Part shown: in pieces, positions 43,595 to 53,839 of the stretch
Position numbering within the stretch: position 1 is the first letter of the stretch
Layout of the letters: the number at the start of each line of letters is the position of its first letter
NCBI GenBank assembly: GCA_003248315.1
Contig: QKWM01000004.1
Coordinates: 806,001-870,000, forward strand
Direction: 5' to 3'
DNA length: 64,000 bases
From: Streptomyces sp. SW4
GTDB lineage: Bacteria > Actinomycetota > Actinomycetes > Streptomycetales > Streptomycetaceae
Translations under genes and position numbers: made by a program
The notes under the pieces: model-generated
The model's database searches: none
Told to the model about the DNA's origin: nothing
Seen by the model: only the letters and a program-made list of their open reading frames with translations

Positions 43595-45421
43595 ATGCAC
43601 CTCCGCGTACCACGCCCCCGTAGCCTGGCAGGTCAGCTGTTCGCCATGCAGGCCGTGCTGATCGCCGTGGTGGTGGCCGGATACGCGCTGTTCAGCTACG
43701 TCAGCGACCAGCGGCAGGCCGAGCAGGCGGCCGGCCGGCAGGCCAGGGCGGTGGCGCTGTCCATAGCCGACTCGCCGTCCGTGCGGGAGGCGATCCGCAC
43801 CCCCGACCCCTCGGCCCGGCTCCAGCCGTACGCGCTGACGGTCATCCGGGACACCGGGGTCGACTTCGTCACGATCATGGATCCGCGGGGCATCCGCTGG
43901 ACCCACCCCAACCCGAGCAGATCGGCCGGCCCTTCCGCGGCCACATCGAGCCCGCCCAGCGGGGCCGCACCTTCACGGAGACCTACACCGGCACGCTCGG
44001 CCCGTCGGTCCGGGCGGTGGCACCCGTGACGGACGACGGCCGGATCGTCGGCCTGGTCAGCGCCGGGATCAAGGTGGAGGAGATCAGCAAACGGGTCCGG
44101 GACCAGCTGACCGCGCTGCTCGGCGTCGCGGCCGGGGCGCTGGTGATCGGCGCCGTCGGCACGTACGTGATCAACGCCCGGCTGCGTCGGCACACCCACG
44201 GTATGAACGCCGCCGAGCTGAGCCGGATGCACGACTACCATCAGGCGGCGCTGCACGCGGTGCGCGAGGGGCTGCTGATGCTCGACGGGCAGTACCGGGT
44301 GGCGCTGATCAACGACGGAGGACGGGAGCTGCTGGGAGTGTCCGCCGACGACGACGTGATCGGCCGGTCGGTCGCCGAGCTGGGGCTGCCCGCCCGGCTG
44401 ACCGGGGCGCTGCTGGCGTCCGGGCCGCGGGTCGACGAGGTCCATGTGACCGACCGGCGGGTGCTGGTGGTGAACACCTCGCCGGTCTCCGGCGGCGAGC
44501 GCCGCGGCACGGTCGTCACCCTGCGCGACGTCACCGAGCTGCAGTCGCTGATGGGCGAGCTGAACTCCGAGCGCGGCTTCAGCCAGGCGCTGCGCTCCCA
44601 GGCCCACGAGGCCGCCAACCGGCTGCACACGGTCGTCTCCCTGATCGAGCTGGGCCGGGCTCAGGAGGCGGTGGAGTTCGCGACGGCCGAGCTGGAGCTG
44701 GCGCAGGCGCTGACCGACCAGGTGGTGGCGGCGGTGACGGAGCCGGTGCTGGCGGCCCTGCTGCTGGGCAAGACGGCGCAGGCCAACGAGCACGGCGTCG
44801 AGCTGGTGGTGTCGCCCGACAGCCGCCTGGACGACGGGCTGCTGCCGCCGTCGCTGCCCGCCCGCGACCTGGTGACCATCCTCGGCAACCTGATCGACAA
44901 CGCGGTCGACGCGGCGCAGGGCAGCGCCCGGGCGCGGGTGACGGTCACGGCGTACACGGCGGACGCGGAACTGGTGCTGCGGGTGACCGACACCGGGGCG
45001 GGCGTCGACCCGGCCCACGCCGACCTGGTCTTCCAGCGGGGCTTCTCGACCAAACCGGCCGGCCCCGGCGGCCGGGACTGGGCCTGGCGCTGGTCCGGCA
45101 GGCGGTGCGGCGGCACGAGGGGACCCTGACGGTGAGCGAGGCCGAGGACGGCGGCGCCGTCTTCGAGGCCCGGCTCCCCCTGACCGGCCACGGGGAACCG
45201 CCGGCGGCGGCCAGGACGCCCGGGACCGGCGCGGCGGGCGACGGGACCGGCGCGGCGGACGCCGCCACCGGTGGCGCCGGTCCGCCGGGGACGGCGGGGA
45301 CGGCAGGACCGGCGGGGACGGCAGGACCGGCGGGGACGGCAGGACCGGCGGGGACGGCGGGACCGGCAGGACCGGCGGGGACGGCGGGGCGCGCGCCGCC
45401 GGGTCGGGAGGCGGCGCATGA
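43595..45421 (+). CDS. CitA/DcuS-type sensor histidine kinase with collagen-like tail
   Basis: About 609 residues with bases restored near 43918, 45078 and about 45400. A first membrane helix (LFAMQAVLIAVVVAGYALFSYV) leads to an extracytoplasmic Cache/PASp domain (DFVTIMDPRGIRWTHPNP) like that of CitA/DcuS. A second helix (LLGVAAGALVIGAVGTYVI), a cytoplasmic PAS domain, the phospho-acceptor segment SQAHEAANRLHTVVSLIELG and HATPase motifs TILGNLIDNAVDAA and VTDTGAGV follow. After the kinase core comes a run of Gly-X-Y triplets (GTA/GPA). Likely ligand: a C4-dicarboxylate or citrate, given the divergent transporter. The stop overlaps the regulator start (ATGA). Confidence 0.9.
45283..45393 (+). 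repeat. 18-bp tandem repeat encoding collagen-like GTAGPA triplets
   Basis: An 18-bp unit (GGGACGGCAGGACCGGCG) is repeated about five times with slight variation, encoding repeated GTA-GPA. The purity suggests recent expansion. Because single-base losses are common in such runs, the exact copy number and frame at the end are uncertain. Confidence 0.8.
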
Positions 45422-46115
45422 CGAGCGGGCAGCCCATCCGCGTCCTGGTGGTGGAGGACGACCCCGTCGCCGCCGACGCGCACGTCCTGTACGTGGGCCG
45501 GGTGCCGGGTTTCACGGCCGTCGGCAAGGCCCACTCCGGCGCGGAGGCCCGGCGGATGCTCGACCGCACCCCGGTCGACCTGCTCCTGCTCGACCTGCAC
45601 CTGCCCGACGTGCACGGCCTGCAGCTGGCCCGCACCCTGCGGGCGGCCGGGCACCACGCCGACGTGATAGCGGTGACGTCGGCACGGGACCTGGCGATGG
45701 TGCGCGAGGGCGTGTCGCTGGGGTCGTGCAGTACGTGCTGAAGCCGTTCACGTTCGCCACGCTCCGGGACCGGCTGGTGCGCTACGCCGAGTTCCGCGGC
45801 ACGGCCGGGGAGGCGAGCGGCCAGGAGGAGGTCGACCGGGCGCTGGCCACCCTGCGGGCCCCCGGCCCGGCGGCCCTGCCGAAGGGCCTGAGCGCCCCGA
45901 CGCTGGAGCGTGTCACGGCCGCGCTCCGGGACGCGCCGGAGGGTTTCACGGCGGCGGGTGTGGCCGAGACGGTGGGCATCTCCCGCATCACGGCCCGCCG
46001 CTACCTGGAGCATCTGGTCGACTCGGGCCGGGCGGAACGCAGCCCGCTGTACGGCCAGGTCGGCCGGCCGGAACTGGTCTACCGCTGGGTCCGCGCGACG
46101 GGCCACGGCCGCTGA
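45418..46115 (+). CDS. CitB/DcuR-type response regulator
   Basis: About 232 residues with one restored base near 45722. Receiver domain: acidic pair VEDDP, phospho-acceptor Asp in LLLLDLHLPDVHG, Thr/Ser in AVTSARD and Lys in QYVLKPFTF. The C-terminal DNA-binding domain (FTAAGVAETVGISRITARRYLEHLVDSGRAE) is the CitB/DpiA helix-turn-helix type. It pairs with the overlapping kinase gene and probably activates the divergent dicarboxylate transporter gene. Confidence 0.93.
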
Positions 46116-46148
46116 CGCCGTACCCCGCAGCCGACCCGCGCACGCTCA

Positions 46149-46177
46149 TTGACCTGACTAGACCACTCCTCTTACGT
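46149..46177 (+). promoter_or_regulatory. sigma70-type promoter with DasR-like operator in the spacer
   Basis: TTGACC (46149-46154) and TTACGT (46172-46177) have exactly 17 bp between them. Within it, positions 46152-46167 on the minus strand read AGTGGTCTAGTCAGGT, matching the DasR dre consensus AGTGGTCTAGACCAGT at 13 of 16 positions. A GntR-family repressor bound here would block RNA polymerase. Confidence 0.6.
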
Positions 46178-46231
46178 TCACCTGGCAGCCAACGGCCACA
46201 GCGACGTGTGCCCGTCAAGGAGGTCGTGCCC

Positions 46232-47600
46232 GTGCGCCCCACCGTCCGGTTCACCGCCCTGGTCACCCTCACCGCCCTCGCCTCCACCGCGCTCGCCGCC
46301 TGCGGCGGCGGTTCCGGCAGCGATCCGGACACGGTGAAGGTCTCCTTCAAGCAGTCCACGGACAACTCCATCAAGGTGATGGACACCTATCTCGCGGACA
46401 TGAAGAAGCAGTTCGAGAAGGCCCATCCCGGCAAGAAGGTGGAGCTGCTTCCCATCAAGGCCCCGGACTCGGAGTACTACACCAAGCTCCAGCAGATGCT
46501 CCGCTCCCCAAGACCGCGCCGGACCTGGTCTACGAGGACACCTTCCTCATCAACTCGGACATCACCAGCGGTTATCTGAAGCCCCTCGACCCCTATCTCG
46601 CCGAGTGGAAGGACTGGGACCGGTTCATCGACACGGCGAAGGCGGCGGCCCGCGGCGAGGACGGCAAGACCTACGGCGTCCCGGACGGGACGGACACCCG
46701 CGGCCTGTGGTTCAGCAAGGACGTCTTCGCCAGGGCCGGGCTGCCCGCCGACTGGCAGCCGAAGACCTGGGACGACATCCTCGAGGCCGCCCGCACCATC
46801 AAGCGGAAGGTCCCCGGCGTCACCCCGCTCAACGTCTACACCGGCAAACCCGCGGGCGAGGCCGCCACCATGCAGGGCTTCCAGATGCTGCTGTACGGCA
46901 CGGGCGACGGCACCGCCGACCCGCTGTACGACAAGGACAGCAAGAAGTGGATCGCCGGCAGCACCGCGTTCCGCGACGCCCTCGCCTTCGTGGAGACGGT
47001 CTACCGGGAGAAGCTCGGCCCGGACGTGGCCGACGCGCTCGACCCCAACTTCAGCACGCGGGTGCGCGGCGAGCTGCTGCCCCGGGGCAGGCTGGGCATC
47101 GCGCTGGACGGCTCCTGGCTGCCGCAGGACTGGCTGAAGGCAGCGGGCACGAGTGGCCCGAGTGGCCGGAGGAACTGGGCCTGGCCCACATGCCCACGCA
47201 GCACGGACAGGCACCGGGCAAGGTGAGCATGTCGGGCGGCTGGACCTGGGCGATCCCGGCCAAGGCGGCCAACCCCGACCTGGCCTTCGAGTTCATCAGG
47301 ACGATGCAGACCAAGGACAACGCCCGCAAGTGGTACGTCGCCAACTCGGGCATCGCGGTCCGCGAGGACGTGGCCGACGACCCCGCCTACGTCGACGCCC
47401 AGCCCAGCATCGCGTTCTTCACCGGCCTGGTCGAGCACACCCACTACCGGCCGGCCTACCCGGCGTACCCGAAGGTGTCCGTCGCCATCCAGGAGGCGAT
47501 GGAGGGCGTGACGACGGGCGAGATGTCGGTCGAGGAGGCGGCGCGCGGCTACGACGAGGCGCTGAAGGAGGCCACCGGCGACCAGGTGGTCGAGAAGTGA
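46232..47600 (+). CDS. ABC sugar-binding lipoprotein (family 1)
   Basis: About 456 residues with bases restored near 46508 and 47148. GTG 46232 is preferred to earlier in-frame GTGs because AAGGAGG lies 8 nt upstream. It has the lipobox STALAAC, then a periplasmic-binding-protein-like fold: APDLVYEDTFLINSDI, YGVPDGTDTRGLWFSKDVFARAGLP, ALDGSWLPQDWL, GGWTWAIPAKAANPDLAFEFI. It delivers an oligosaccharide to the two permeases that follow. No ATPase gene is in the operon, as is usual for Streptomyces sugar importers energised by a shared MsiK. Confidence 0.92.
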
Positions 47601-47628
47601 CGGGGGCAACGGGCGGCGGTGGGCGCCC

Positions 47629-48580
47629 GTGACCGCCGCCACGCCGTCCCACGTCGGCGGGCCCGAGGCCGCCGGGGCCGCCCCGGGCCCGCCCGCCGCG
47701 CCCCGGACGGCGGGGGCGGTCCCGGCGCCGCTCGCTGGTCCGTGCCCTGCCGCTCTCCCCCGCGCTCGTCCTGCTGCTGCTGTTCCTGGCCGGACCGATC
47801 GCCTACTGCGTCGTCATCGCCTTCACCGACCTCCAGCTCACCGGACAGGCCGAGGAGTCGTTCGTCGGGCTCGACAACTTCCGGCGGGCGTTCCGGGACG
47901 AGGCGTTCCTCAACGCCGTATGGCTGACGCTGGTGTTCACGGTGCTGTCCTCGCTGGTCGGGCAGAACACCCTGGGCCTGGCGCTGGCGGCGCTGATGCA
48001 GCGTGCGTCGAAACCGGTCCGCACGCTGACCGGCGGCGTCGTGATCACCGCCTGGGTGCTGCCGGAGGTCGTCGCGGGCTTCCTGCTGTACGCGTTCTTC
48101 CGCCGCGAGGGCACGTTGAACGCCCTTCTGGAGTGGCTCGGGCTGCCGTCCCAGAACTGGCTGTTCACCCTGCCGATCCTGGCGGTGTCCTTCGCCAACG
48201 TCTGGCGGGGGACGGCGTTCTCGATGCTGGTCTACTCGGCCGCGCTGAACGAGATCCCCAAGGAGGTCACCGAGGCCGCCGAGGTGGACGGCGCCGGCGG
48301 CTGGCGCCGGATGTGGCACGTGACGCTGCCGATGATCCGCCGCTCCATCGGCACCACCCTGATGCTCAACACCCTGCAGACGCTGTCGGTGTTCGGGCTG
48401 ATCTGGGTGATGACCCGGGGCGGTCCCAGCGGCCGGAGCCAGACCCTGCCGCTGTTCATGTACGAACAGGCCTTCCAGAACAGTCTCATCGGCTACGGCA
48501 CGGCGGTGGCGCTGCTGCTGTTGCTGATCGGCTCGCTGTTCTCGGTCCTGTACCTGCGCCTGCTGCGGACGGAGGTCTGA
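47629..48580 (+). CDS. ABC sugar permease, MalF type
   Basis: About 317 residues, with the N-terminal Pro/Ala-rich tail frameshifted near 47720. Six membrane helices start with LSPALVLLLLFLAGPIAYCVVIAF. The EAA loop that contacts the ATPase is EVTEAAEVDGAGGWRRMWHVTLP. It starts at GTG 47629, 28 bp after the binding protein, and is 6 bp before the second permease. Confidence 0.92.
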
Positions 48581-48586
48581 GCCCGT

Positions 48587-49461
48587 ATGTCCCGCACCCT
48601 CGCCTCCGGCCGCGGTCCCTTCCCCGCCCGCACCCTCGCCTCCCGCCGTACCCGGCACCGGCTGGCCGCCGACGCGGGGCTGCTGCTGGCGGCCTGCGCC
48701 TTCGTGCTGCCGCTGGCCTGGGTGGTGCTGTCCGCCGTCGATCCGCGCGCGGACCTGCGGGTGAAGGCGCCCGACGGGGTGACGCTGGAGCACTTCGACG
48801 CGATCCTCACCCCGGAGATCACCTTCACACCGCTGCTCAACAGCCTGGTCCTGTGCGGCGGCGCGACGGCGCTGACGGTGGTGTGCGCGGCCCTGGCCGC
48901 GTATCCGCTCTCCCGGTTCCGGTCCCGGCTGAACCGTCCCTTCCTGCTGACGATCCTGTTCGCGACCAGCCTGCCGATCACGGCGATCATGGTGCCGGTC
49001 TACGCCCTGTTCGTACGGGTGAACCTGATCGACACCGTGCAGGGCACGGTCTTCTTCTTCGCCGCCTCCCAGCTGCCCTTCGCGATCTGGCTGATGAAGA
49101 ACTTCATGGACGGCGTGCCCAGGGAGCTGGAGGAGGCCGCGTGGACGGACGGGGCGTCGTCGCTCCAGTCCCTGGTGCGGATCGTGCTGCCGCTGATGGG
49201 GCCGGGCGTCGCGGTGGTGACGGTGTTCTCGTTCGTGATGATGTGGGGCAACTTCTTCGTCCCCTTCATGCTGCTGCTCACCCCGACCAGATGCCGGCGT
49301 CGGTGAGCATCAACGAGTTCTTCGGCAACCGGGGCATGGTGGCGTACGGTCAGCTGGCGGCGTTCTCGATCGTCTACTCGACACCGGTGATCCTGCTGTA
49401 CGTGCTGATCGCCCGGCGGCTCGGCGGCGGCTTCGCGCTGGGCGGGGCGGTCAAGGGTTGA
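48587..49461 (+). CDS. ABC sugar permease, MalG type
   Basis: About 291 residues with one restored base near 49287. Six helices. The EAA loop is ELEEAAWTDGASSLQSLVRIVLPLMGPG. MalG-type ending ARRLGGGFALGGAVKG. It forms the heterodimeric channel with the preceding permease. It is the last gene of the importer operon. Confidence 0.92.
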
Positions 49462-49576
49462 CCCAGGTGGAGGCCCGTTTCGGGCACGCATGACCGAAAC
49501 CGTAGGTTCCTACAATCCGTGATCCTGGGCGAACCGACCGTAGTCACCGTCGCGGCGGGCCCCTACGTTGTCGCCC

Positions 49577-50279
49577 GTGCGCCGACCCACAGCTCCACCG
49601 AACCAACCCGGTCCCCCGTTCAACGCCCTCGCCGCCCGCAGGTTGCGGGCCGCCCTCGGCATGGGACCCGAGCACGTCGCCCACGGCATGCGTGTCTCGT
49701 ACGGACTGCCCTACGTCACCCCCGATCTCGTCGTCGCCTGGGAGCGGGCATCGCCTCCCCGGCAACCAGGAACTGACGGCGCTCGCGGGTGTGCTGTGGT
49801 GTTCGCCCGGGGAGCTCCTCGGCCGGCCGCGCACCCTGCGCGAACACCGGATCGCCCGCGGTCTCGCGCCGGAGGACGTGGCCCGCGCGGCCGGCCTGGA
49901 GCTCCAGGCGTATCTGCGGATGGAGGAGACGGACACCTGGCGGGGCACCGAGCGCCAGTCGGCGGCCCTCGCCGACGTGCTCGGGCTCGGCCTGCCCGAC
50001 TTCGTCACCGTCACCGGCCGCGACGACAAGCTCGCCGAGCTGCTGCGCAGCGCGGTGAGCACCCGCTGGCAGGGCTACGTCCGGCCGGTGGCCAAGGTGG
50101 TGCCCCTGGACCGGGCGGTCCTGGAGGGCGTCCTGCAGCAACTGCACACGGACTACCAGGGGCACATGAGCGCCACGCTCATCCCGGGCGGCGGCAGCCG
50201 CGACTCCAGCGACTCCGGCGCCGCGTTCCTCGACGGGATCGTGGAGCACTTCTGGACGGCGGTGGAGCAGCATCCCTAG
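49577..50279 (+). CDS. XRE-type helix-turn-helix protein
   Basis: About 234 residues with two bases restored near 49750. Two helix-turn-helix-like units occur: ALAARRLRAALGMGPEHVAHGMRVSYGLPYVTPDLVVAWER, and TLREHRIARGLAPEDVARAAGLELQAYLRMEE, followed by a tail of unknown function. It starts at GTG 49577. A TACGTT -10 at 49564-49569 lies 7 nt upstream and no ribosome binding site is seen, so the transcript should be leaderless. Target unknown. Confidence 0.8.
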
Positions 50280-50360
50280 CGGCGGCCGGCCCGCACCCGC
50301 GCGACGGCGGGCGAGGCCGGGCCGCGGACGGAACCCTGGGGTCCGCCCGCCCGGACCCCG

Positions 50361-50470
50361 GCAGACCGGTTCCTGGAAGACCGGCTCCAGGAAGGCCAGC
50401 CCCTGGGAGACCGGCTCCAGGAAGGCCAGCCCCTGGGAGGCCAGCCCCTGGGAGACCGGTTCCTAGAAGA
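50361..50470. repeat. tandem ~30-bp repeats downstream of pfkA and the XRE gene
   Basis: GACCGGCTCCAGGAAGGCCA plus GCCCCTGGGA recurs at about 50409-50438, with partial or variant copies on both sides (50379, 50439). The last copy runs into the pfkA stop codon. Each unit contains CCAG...CTGG complementarity and could fold. It lies between convergent genes. Confidence 0.75.
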
Positions 50471-51487
50471 CCGACTCCGCCTCGTCCATCCGGTCCTTCG
50501 GCACGGTCTTCAGCTCGGTGACCGCCTCGGCCAGCGGCACCATCACGATGTCCGTGCCGCGCAGTGCGGTCATCCGGCCGAACTCGCCGCGGTGCGCGGC
50601 CTCCACGGCGTGCCAGCCGAAGCGCGTGGCGAGCACCCGGTCGTACGCGGTCGGCGTGCCGCCGCGCTGGACGTGGCCGAGGATGACCGGCTTGGCCTCC
50701 TTGCCCAGGCGCCGCTCCAGCTCGTGGGCGAGTGCCGTGCCGATGCCCTGGAAGCGCTCGTGACCGTACTTGTCGATCGCGCCCTTGCCGTAGTCCATCG
50801 AGCCGTCGACGGGGTGGGCGCCCTCGGCGACGCAGACGACGGCGAACTTCTTGCCCGGGAGAAGCGGGCCTCGACCATCTTGACCAGGTCGGCCGGGTCG
50901 AACGGGCGCTCGGGCAGGCAGATGCCGTGGGCGCCGGCGGCCATGCCGGACTCCAGCGCGATCCAGCCCGCGTGCCGGCCCATGACCTCGACGACCATCA
51001 CCCGCTGGTGGGACTCGGCGGTGGTCTTCAGGCGGTCCATCGCCTCGGTGGCGACGCCCACGGCGGTGTCGAAGCCGAAGGTCCGGTCGGTGGAGGAGAT
51101 GTCGTTGTCGATCGTCTTCGGCACGCCGACCACCGGCAGACCGGCGTCGCTGAGCATCCGGGCCGCCGTCAGCGTGCCCTCGCCGCCGATCGGGATCAGG
51201 GCGTCGATGCCGAAGCTCTGGATCATGTCACCGGCGTTCTCGCAGGCCTCGCGGAGCCGGTCGCGCTCCAGCCGGGAGGAGCCGAGGATGGTGCCGCCGC
51301 GGGCGAGGATGCCGCTGACGGCGTTCAGGTCGAGGCTGCGGTAGCGGCCGTCGAGCAGGCCCGCGTAGCCGTCCTCGAAGCCGATGACCTCGTCGCCGTA
51401 GTTGTCGACCGCGCGGTGCACGACCGACCGGATCACGGCGTTCAGGCCGGGGCAGTCGCCGCCTGCGGTGAGAACTCCGATACGCAT
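50463..51487 (-). CDS. pfkA: 6-phosphofructokinase (Gly104/Lys124 type)
   Basis: 341 residues with one restored base near 50859. [14 protein letters not shown] starts the nucleotide site. GGEGTL puts Gly at position 104, and PKTIDND puts Lys at 124 and the catalytic Asp at 127; [13 protein letters not shown] follows. Gly104 indicates ATP as phosphoryl donor, whereas Lys124 is typical of PPi enzymes, a combination known from actinobacterial 'group III' PFKs. It phosphorylates fructose-6-phosphate. GGAG precedes ATG 51487. It is divergent from pta. Confidence 0.95.
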
Positions 51488-51732
51488 CGTGCTCTGTCTC
51501 CTGCTCGCTGTTGACACCGGTGAGCCACTGCCGATTCTTCCACGTCCCACCCGGCGGTGCCGACAGGGCACTGACGGGCGCCTTATCTACCGCCGGAGGT
51601 ATTGTCAAGAGGGTTCTGCTCACCTCGGTGGGCGATTTTTGTGACGGCGACGGCGCCCGAAGGCGGCAGTCGGACCCCGAAGACGACGCACAGTCCCCGA
51701 CAGACGGCACACAGAAGGAACGGAGAGCACGC
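51488..51732. promoter_or_regulatory. divergent pfkA / pta promoter region
   Basis: 245 bp with no gene. TTGTCA near 51602 on the plus strand could be a -35 for pta, but no matching -10 was found. GGTAGATAAG (minus strand, near 51585) is the most -10-like element for pfkA. Confidence 0.35.
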
Positions 51733-53839
51733 GTGACGCGCAGCGTGTACGTGACCGGTATCGACCGCGGCGACGGCCGCCAGGTCGTCGAGCTGGGGGT
51801 CATGGAACTCCTGACCCGGCAGGTCGACCGGGTCGGCGTCTTCCGTCCCCTGGTCCACGACGGCCCCGACCGCCTGTTCGAGCTGCTGCGGGCGCGCTAC
51901 CGGCTCACCCAGGATCCCGCCACCGTGTACGGCATGGACTACCGGCAGGCGTCCGCCCTCCAGGCCGAGCAGGGCACGGACGAGCTGGTGTCGGCGCTGG
52001 TCGACCGCTTCCACCTGGTCGCCCGCGACTACGACGTGGTCCTGGTCCTCGGCACCGACTACGCCGCCACCCAGCTGCCGGACGAGCTGTCGCTGAACGC
52101 CCGGCTGGCCAACGAGTTCGGGGCCTCCGTGATCCCGGTCGTCGGCGGCCGCAAGCAGTCCGCCGACTCGGTGCTGGCCGAGACCGTGAACGCCTTCCGG
52201 GCCTACGACGGGCTGGGCTGCGACGTGCTCGCCATGGTGGCCAACCGGGTGGCCCGCGAGGACCGGGACGGGCTCGCCGAGCGCCTCGACGGACGGCTGC
52301 CGGTGCCGTGCTGGGTCCTGCCCGACGAGCCCGCGCTGTCCGCGCCGACCGTCTCGCAGATCGCGCACACCCTCGGCGCCCGGGTGCTCCTCGGCGACGA
52401 CTCGGGGCTCGCCCGGGACGCGCTGGACTTCGTCTTCGGCGGCGCCATGCTGCCGAACCTCCTGGCCGCCCTGACCCCCGGCTGCCTGGTCGTCACCCCC
52501 GGGGACCGCGCCGACCTGGTCGTCGGCTCGCTCGCCGCGCACAGCGCCGGCACCCCGCCCATAGCCGGCGTGCTGCTCACCCTCGACGAGGTCCCCGGCG
52601 ACGACATCCTCACGCTCGCCGCGCGCCTCGCCCCGGGCACGCCGGTGCTGTCGGTGTCCGGCAACAGCTTCCCCACCGCCGAGCGGCTGTTCTCCCTGGA
52701 GGGCAAGCTCAACGCGGCCACCCCCGCAAGGCGGAGACCGCGCTGGGCCTCTTCGAGCGTCATGTCGACACCGCCGACCTGAGCCGCCGGGTCTCGGCGC
52801 CGTCCAGCGACCGCGTCACGCCGATGATGTTCGAGCACACGCTGCTGGAGCGGGCCCGCGCCGACCGGCGCCGCGTCGTCCTGCCCGAGGGCACCGAGGA
52901 GCGCGTGCTGCACGCCGCGGAGGTGCTGCTGCGCCGGGGCGTGTGCGACCTGACGCTGCTCGGTCCGGCCGACGCCATCCGCAAGAAGGCCGCCGACCTC
53001 GGCATCGACCTCGGCGACTCCGAGCTGATCGACCCGGCCACCAGCGACCTGCGCGACTCCTTCGCCGAGAAGTACGCCGCCCTGCGCGCCCACAAGGGCG
53101 TCAGCGTGGAGCTGGCCTACGACGTGGTGTCCGACGTGAACTACTTCGGGACGCTGATGGTGCAGGAGGGCCTGGCCGACGGCATGGTGTCGGGCTCGGT
53201 GCACTCCACGGCGGCGACGATCCGCCCGGCCTTCGAGATCATCAAGACCAAGCCCGAGGCGTCGATCGTCTCCTCGGTCTTCTTCATGTGCCTGGCCGAC
53301 AAGGTCCTCGTCTACGGCGACTGCGCGGTCAACCCGGACCCGGACGCCGAACAGCTCGCCGACATCGCGATCCAGTCGGCGTCCACGGCGGCGCAGTTCG
53401 GTGTGGAGCCGCGGATCGCGATGCTGTCGTACTCCACCGGCACGTCCGGCTCGGGCGCCGACGTCGACAAGGTGCGCCGGGCGACGGAGCTGGTCCGGAC
53501 GCGGCGGCCGGACCTGCGCATCGAGGGCCCGATCCAGTACGACGCCGCCGTGGAGCCGTCGGTCGCCGCGACCAAGCTGCCCGGCTCCGAGGTGGCCGGC
53601 CAGGCCACCGTGCTGATCTTCCCCGACCTCAACACCGGCAACAACACCTACAAGGCCGTGCAGCGCTCGGCCGGCGCGATCGCCGTCGGCCCGGTCCTCC
53701 AGGGCCTGCGCAAGCCGGTCAACGACCTGTCCCGCGGCGCGCTCGTCCAGGACATCGTCAACACCGTCGCCATCACGGCGATCCAGGCCCAGCAGGCCCC
53801 CGTCCAGCAGTCCCCACCGAGAAGGCACCCCAGCTGTGA
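51733..53839 (+). CDS. pta: phosphate acetyltransferase (long form with DRTGG domain)
   Basis: About 702 residues with bases restored near 52726 and 53818. An N-terminal P-loop-derived BioD/CobB-like half (SVYVTGIDRGDGRQVVELG) in which the usual GxxxGKS is replaced by GIDRGDGRQ, a central DRTGG domain (GDRADLVVGSLAAHS), and a C-terminal catalytic PTA domain (RVVLPEGTEERVLHAAEVLLRRG, LSYSTGTSGSGADVDKVRRAT). It converts acetyl-CoA and Pi to acetyl phosphate. It starts at GTG 51733; the stop overlaps ackA (GTGA), so the two are coupled. Confidence 0.95.
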
